Shown here piece by piece: positions 62,584 through 64,000 of a stretch of DNA of 64,000 bases. Each line of letters begins with the position of its first letter. Within the stretch, counting starts at the first letter, position 1. The notes under the pieces are model-generated. The model saw nothing but the letters and a program-made list of their open reading frames with translations, was not told the DNA's origin and ran no database searches. Source of the stretch: Thermostichus sp047462415 (lineage in GTDB: Bacteria > Cyanobacteriota > Cyanobacteriia > Thermostichales > Thermostichaceae); contig NZ_JANSJE010000006.1 in assembly GCF_047462415.1 (NCBI RefSeq), positions 62,001 to 126,000 of the forward strand, written 5' to 3'. Position numbers and translations under genes: made by a program.

Positions 62584-64000
62584 ATGGACGGCCTTCAACT
62601 CTGGCAGCACTACTGCAACTGGCTTTACTACCATCCCAGCCTGGAGATTTTCGTCGATATCAGCCGCATCCGCTTGACTCCTCCTCAGGTGGAAGCGCTG
62701 CGGCCTCGCTTTGCCCAGGCTTTTGCCGAGATGCAGGCTTTGGAAGCCGGGGCCATCGCCAACCCCGACGAAGGCCGCCAGGTGGGCCACTATTGGCTGC
62801 GGGCGCCGGAGCTGGCTCCCACCCCGGAGATCCGGCAGGCCATTCAGGATTGCATTGAGCAAGTGGAAACCTTTGCCCAACAGATCCATCGTGGAGCCAT
62901 CCCGGCCAGCGGCGGGGGGCGTTTCACCGAGCTCCTCTGCATCGGCATCGGCGGCTCGGCTCTGGGGCCGCAATTTGTGGCCGAGGCCCTGGCTCCTCTG
63001 CACCCTCCTCTGAATATCCACTTCATCGACAATACGGATCCCGATGGGTTTGATCGGGTGCTGGGACGGCTGGCGGGCAAGCTGGGACAAACCCTGGTGA
63101 TCACCACCTCCAAATCCGGCGGCACCCCAGAGCCGCGCAATGGCTTGGTGGAGGTGAAGCTGGCCTACCAAAAGGCCGGGATCCCTTTTTCTGACCATGC
63201 GGTGGCCATCACCGGGCCCGGCAGCCAATTGGAGCAACAGGCGCGGCAAGAGGGGTGGCTGGCGGTCTTCCCCATCTTCGACTGGGTGGGGGGACGCACC
63301 TCCGAAACTTCGGCGGTGGGCCTGTTGCCGGCAGCATTGCAGGGGATCGACATCCGGGCTTTGCTGGCCGGGGCCGCCACCATGGACGCAGCCACCCGCC
63401 TGCCCCACCTGGAGCGCAATCCTGCCGCCCTGCTGGCCATGGCTTGGTACATCGTCGGTCAGGGCCAAGGGCGCAAAGATATGGTGGTTTTGCCCTACAA
63501 GGATCGCCTGCTGCTGTTTAGCCGCTACTTACAACAGTTGGTGATGGAATCCCTGGGCAAATCCCATGATCTGAACGGCAACCGCGTGGAGCAGGGCATC
63601 GCCGTTTACGGCAACAAAGGCACCACCGATCAACACGCCTACGTGCAGCAGTTGCGGGATGGTTTGAACAACTTTTTTGTTACCTTCATCGAGGTGCTCC
63701 AGGATCGAGAGCCCGGGATCCCTTCCCCCTTCGTGGAGCCGCAGGTAACCAGCGGCGACTACCTGGACGGCCTGTTGCAGGGCACCCGCCAGGCCCTCTA
63801 CGAAAACGGGCGCGACTCCATTACCGTGACGCTGCCACGGGTGGATGCCCGCTCAGTGGGGGCCTTGATCGCCCTCTACGAACGAGCCGTGGGCCTCTAT
63901 GCTTCTCTCATCCGGATCAACGCCTACCATCAACCGGGGGTAGAGGCAGGCAAAAAAGCCGCCCGCGCCGTCTTGGAGCTGCAACGGCGGGTGCTGGAGA
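62584..64000 (+). CDS. pgi: Glucose-6-phosphate isomerase, partial (C-terminus beyond right edge)
   Basis: 472 codons visible from ATG 62584. LLCIGIGGSALGPQFVAEAL, FIDNTDPDGFDRVL, TLVITTSKSGGTPEPRN (sugar-phosphate loop), FDWVGGRTSETSAVGLLPAAL and LYLQQLVMESLGKSHDLNGNRV-type blocks, then GNKGTTDQHAYVQQLRDG, are PGI signatures. It interconverts glucose-6-phosphate and fructose-6-phosphate in glycolysis, gluconeogenesis and the oxidative pentose phosphate pathway. The cyanobacterial form is about 530 residues, so around 60 are missing. 46 bases separate it from folK. Confidence 0.95.
   Translation, partial: MDGLQLWQHYCNWLYYHPSLEIFVDISRIRLTPPQVEALRPRFAQAFAEMQALEAGAIANPDEGRQVGHYWLRAPELAPTPEIRQAIQDCIEQVETFAQQIHRGAIPASGGGRFTELLCIGIGGSALGPQFVAEALAPLHPPLNIHFIDNTDPDGFDRVLGRLAGKLGQTLVITTSKSGGTPEPRNGLVEVKLAYQKAGIPFSDHAVAITGPGSQLEQQARQEGWLAVFPIFDWVGGRTSETSAVGLLPAALQGIDIRALLAGAATMDAATRLPHLERNPAALLAMAWYIVGQGQGRKDMVVLPYKDRLLLFSRYLQQLVMESLGKSHDLNGNRVEQGIAVYGNKGTTDQHAYVQQLRDGLNNFFVTFIEVLQDREPGIPSPFVEPQVTSGDYLDGLLQGTRQALYENGRDSITVTLPRVDARSVGALIALYERAVGLYASLIRINAYHQPGVEAGKKAARAVLELQRRVLE

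Overview
The window is from a cyanobacterium, most likely a unicellular hot-spring Synechococcus of the Yellowstone A/B' lineage; the strain cannot be fixed from sequence alone. The gene set points there: RpaA-type circadian output regulator, PipX (partner of PII and NtcA), cyanobacterial arginine dihydrolase ArgZ, menC for phylloquinone synthesis, a class II (B12-dependent) ribonucleotide reductase and a folate/biopterin transporter. DNA is GC-rich and saturated with the palindrome GGGATCCC, which seems to take the place of the HIP1 octamer GCGATCGC of other cyanobacteria.

Layout. 1-2893: most of a large UvrD-type helicase, cut by the left edge. 3097-3363: remnant of a molybdenum-hydroxylase [2Fe-2S] subunit. 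3665-10269: small heat-shock protein, SAM hydrolase, a membrane protein, argZ, rpaA and a fused peptide-type ABC ATPase. 10728-16394: small conserved proteins, DUF305, methyltransferase, lpdA, HAD phosphatase and M28 peptidase. 16722-19642: stress block (ChaB-domain protein, DnaJ-like chaperone with its CbpM-like modulator, PRC-barrel protein). 19894-27409: rplU-rpmA, glycosyltransferase, beta-CASP-like hydrolase, MacB/LolD-like ATPase, coiled-coil protein, pipX and pheS. 27489-31409: IS200/IS605-type end next to nrdJ, which carries a 407-residue intein. 31735-35689: site-2 protease and an M16 peptidase pair. 35686-41301: menC locus split by a cyanate-utilisation operon (cynABDS). 41298-50067: prfB with programmed frameshift, signalling proteins (CBS-MCP, HD-GYP), tRNA-Pro, HHL1-like protein, hydrolase, transporter and a phosphatidyltransferase. 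50269-57501: ABC-2 ATPase, nucleoside hydrolase, pgsA, ruvC, Lon-N protein and an esterase / ATP-grasp / FemAB-like trio. 57524-64000: rlmD, ychF, a 34-residue membrane miniprotein, folP-folB-folK and pgi, cut by the right edge.

Most notable: (i) the cyn operon lies between two menC copies sharing 311 identical bases, has few GGGATCCC sites and is preceded by a textbook NtcA-activated promoter; (ii) the apparently complete intein in nrdJ; (iii) two families of dispersed palindromic repeats, one of which overlaps the pgsA/ruvC junction and supplies RuvC N-terminal codons; (iv) the 34-residue single-pass protein behind a near-consensus promoter; (v) the ATP-grasp/FemAB-like/esterase trio of unknown product. 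No CRISPR array, rRNA, prophage or known defence system was seen.
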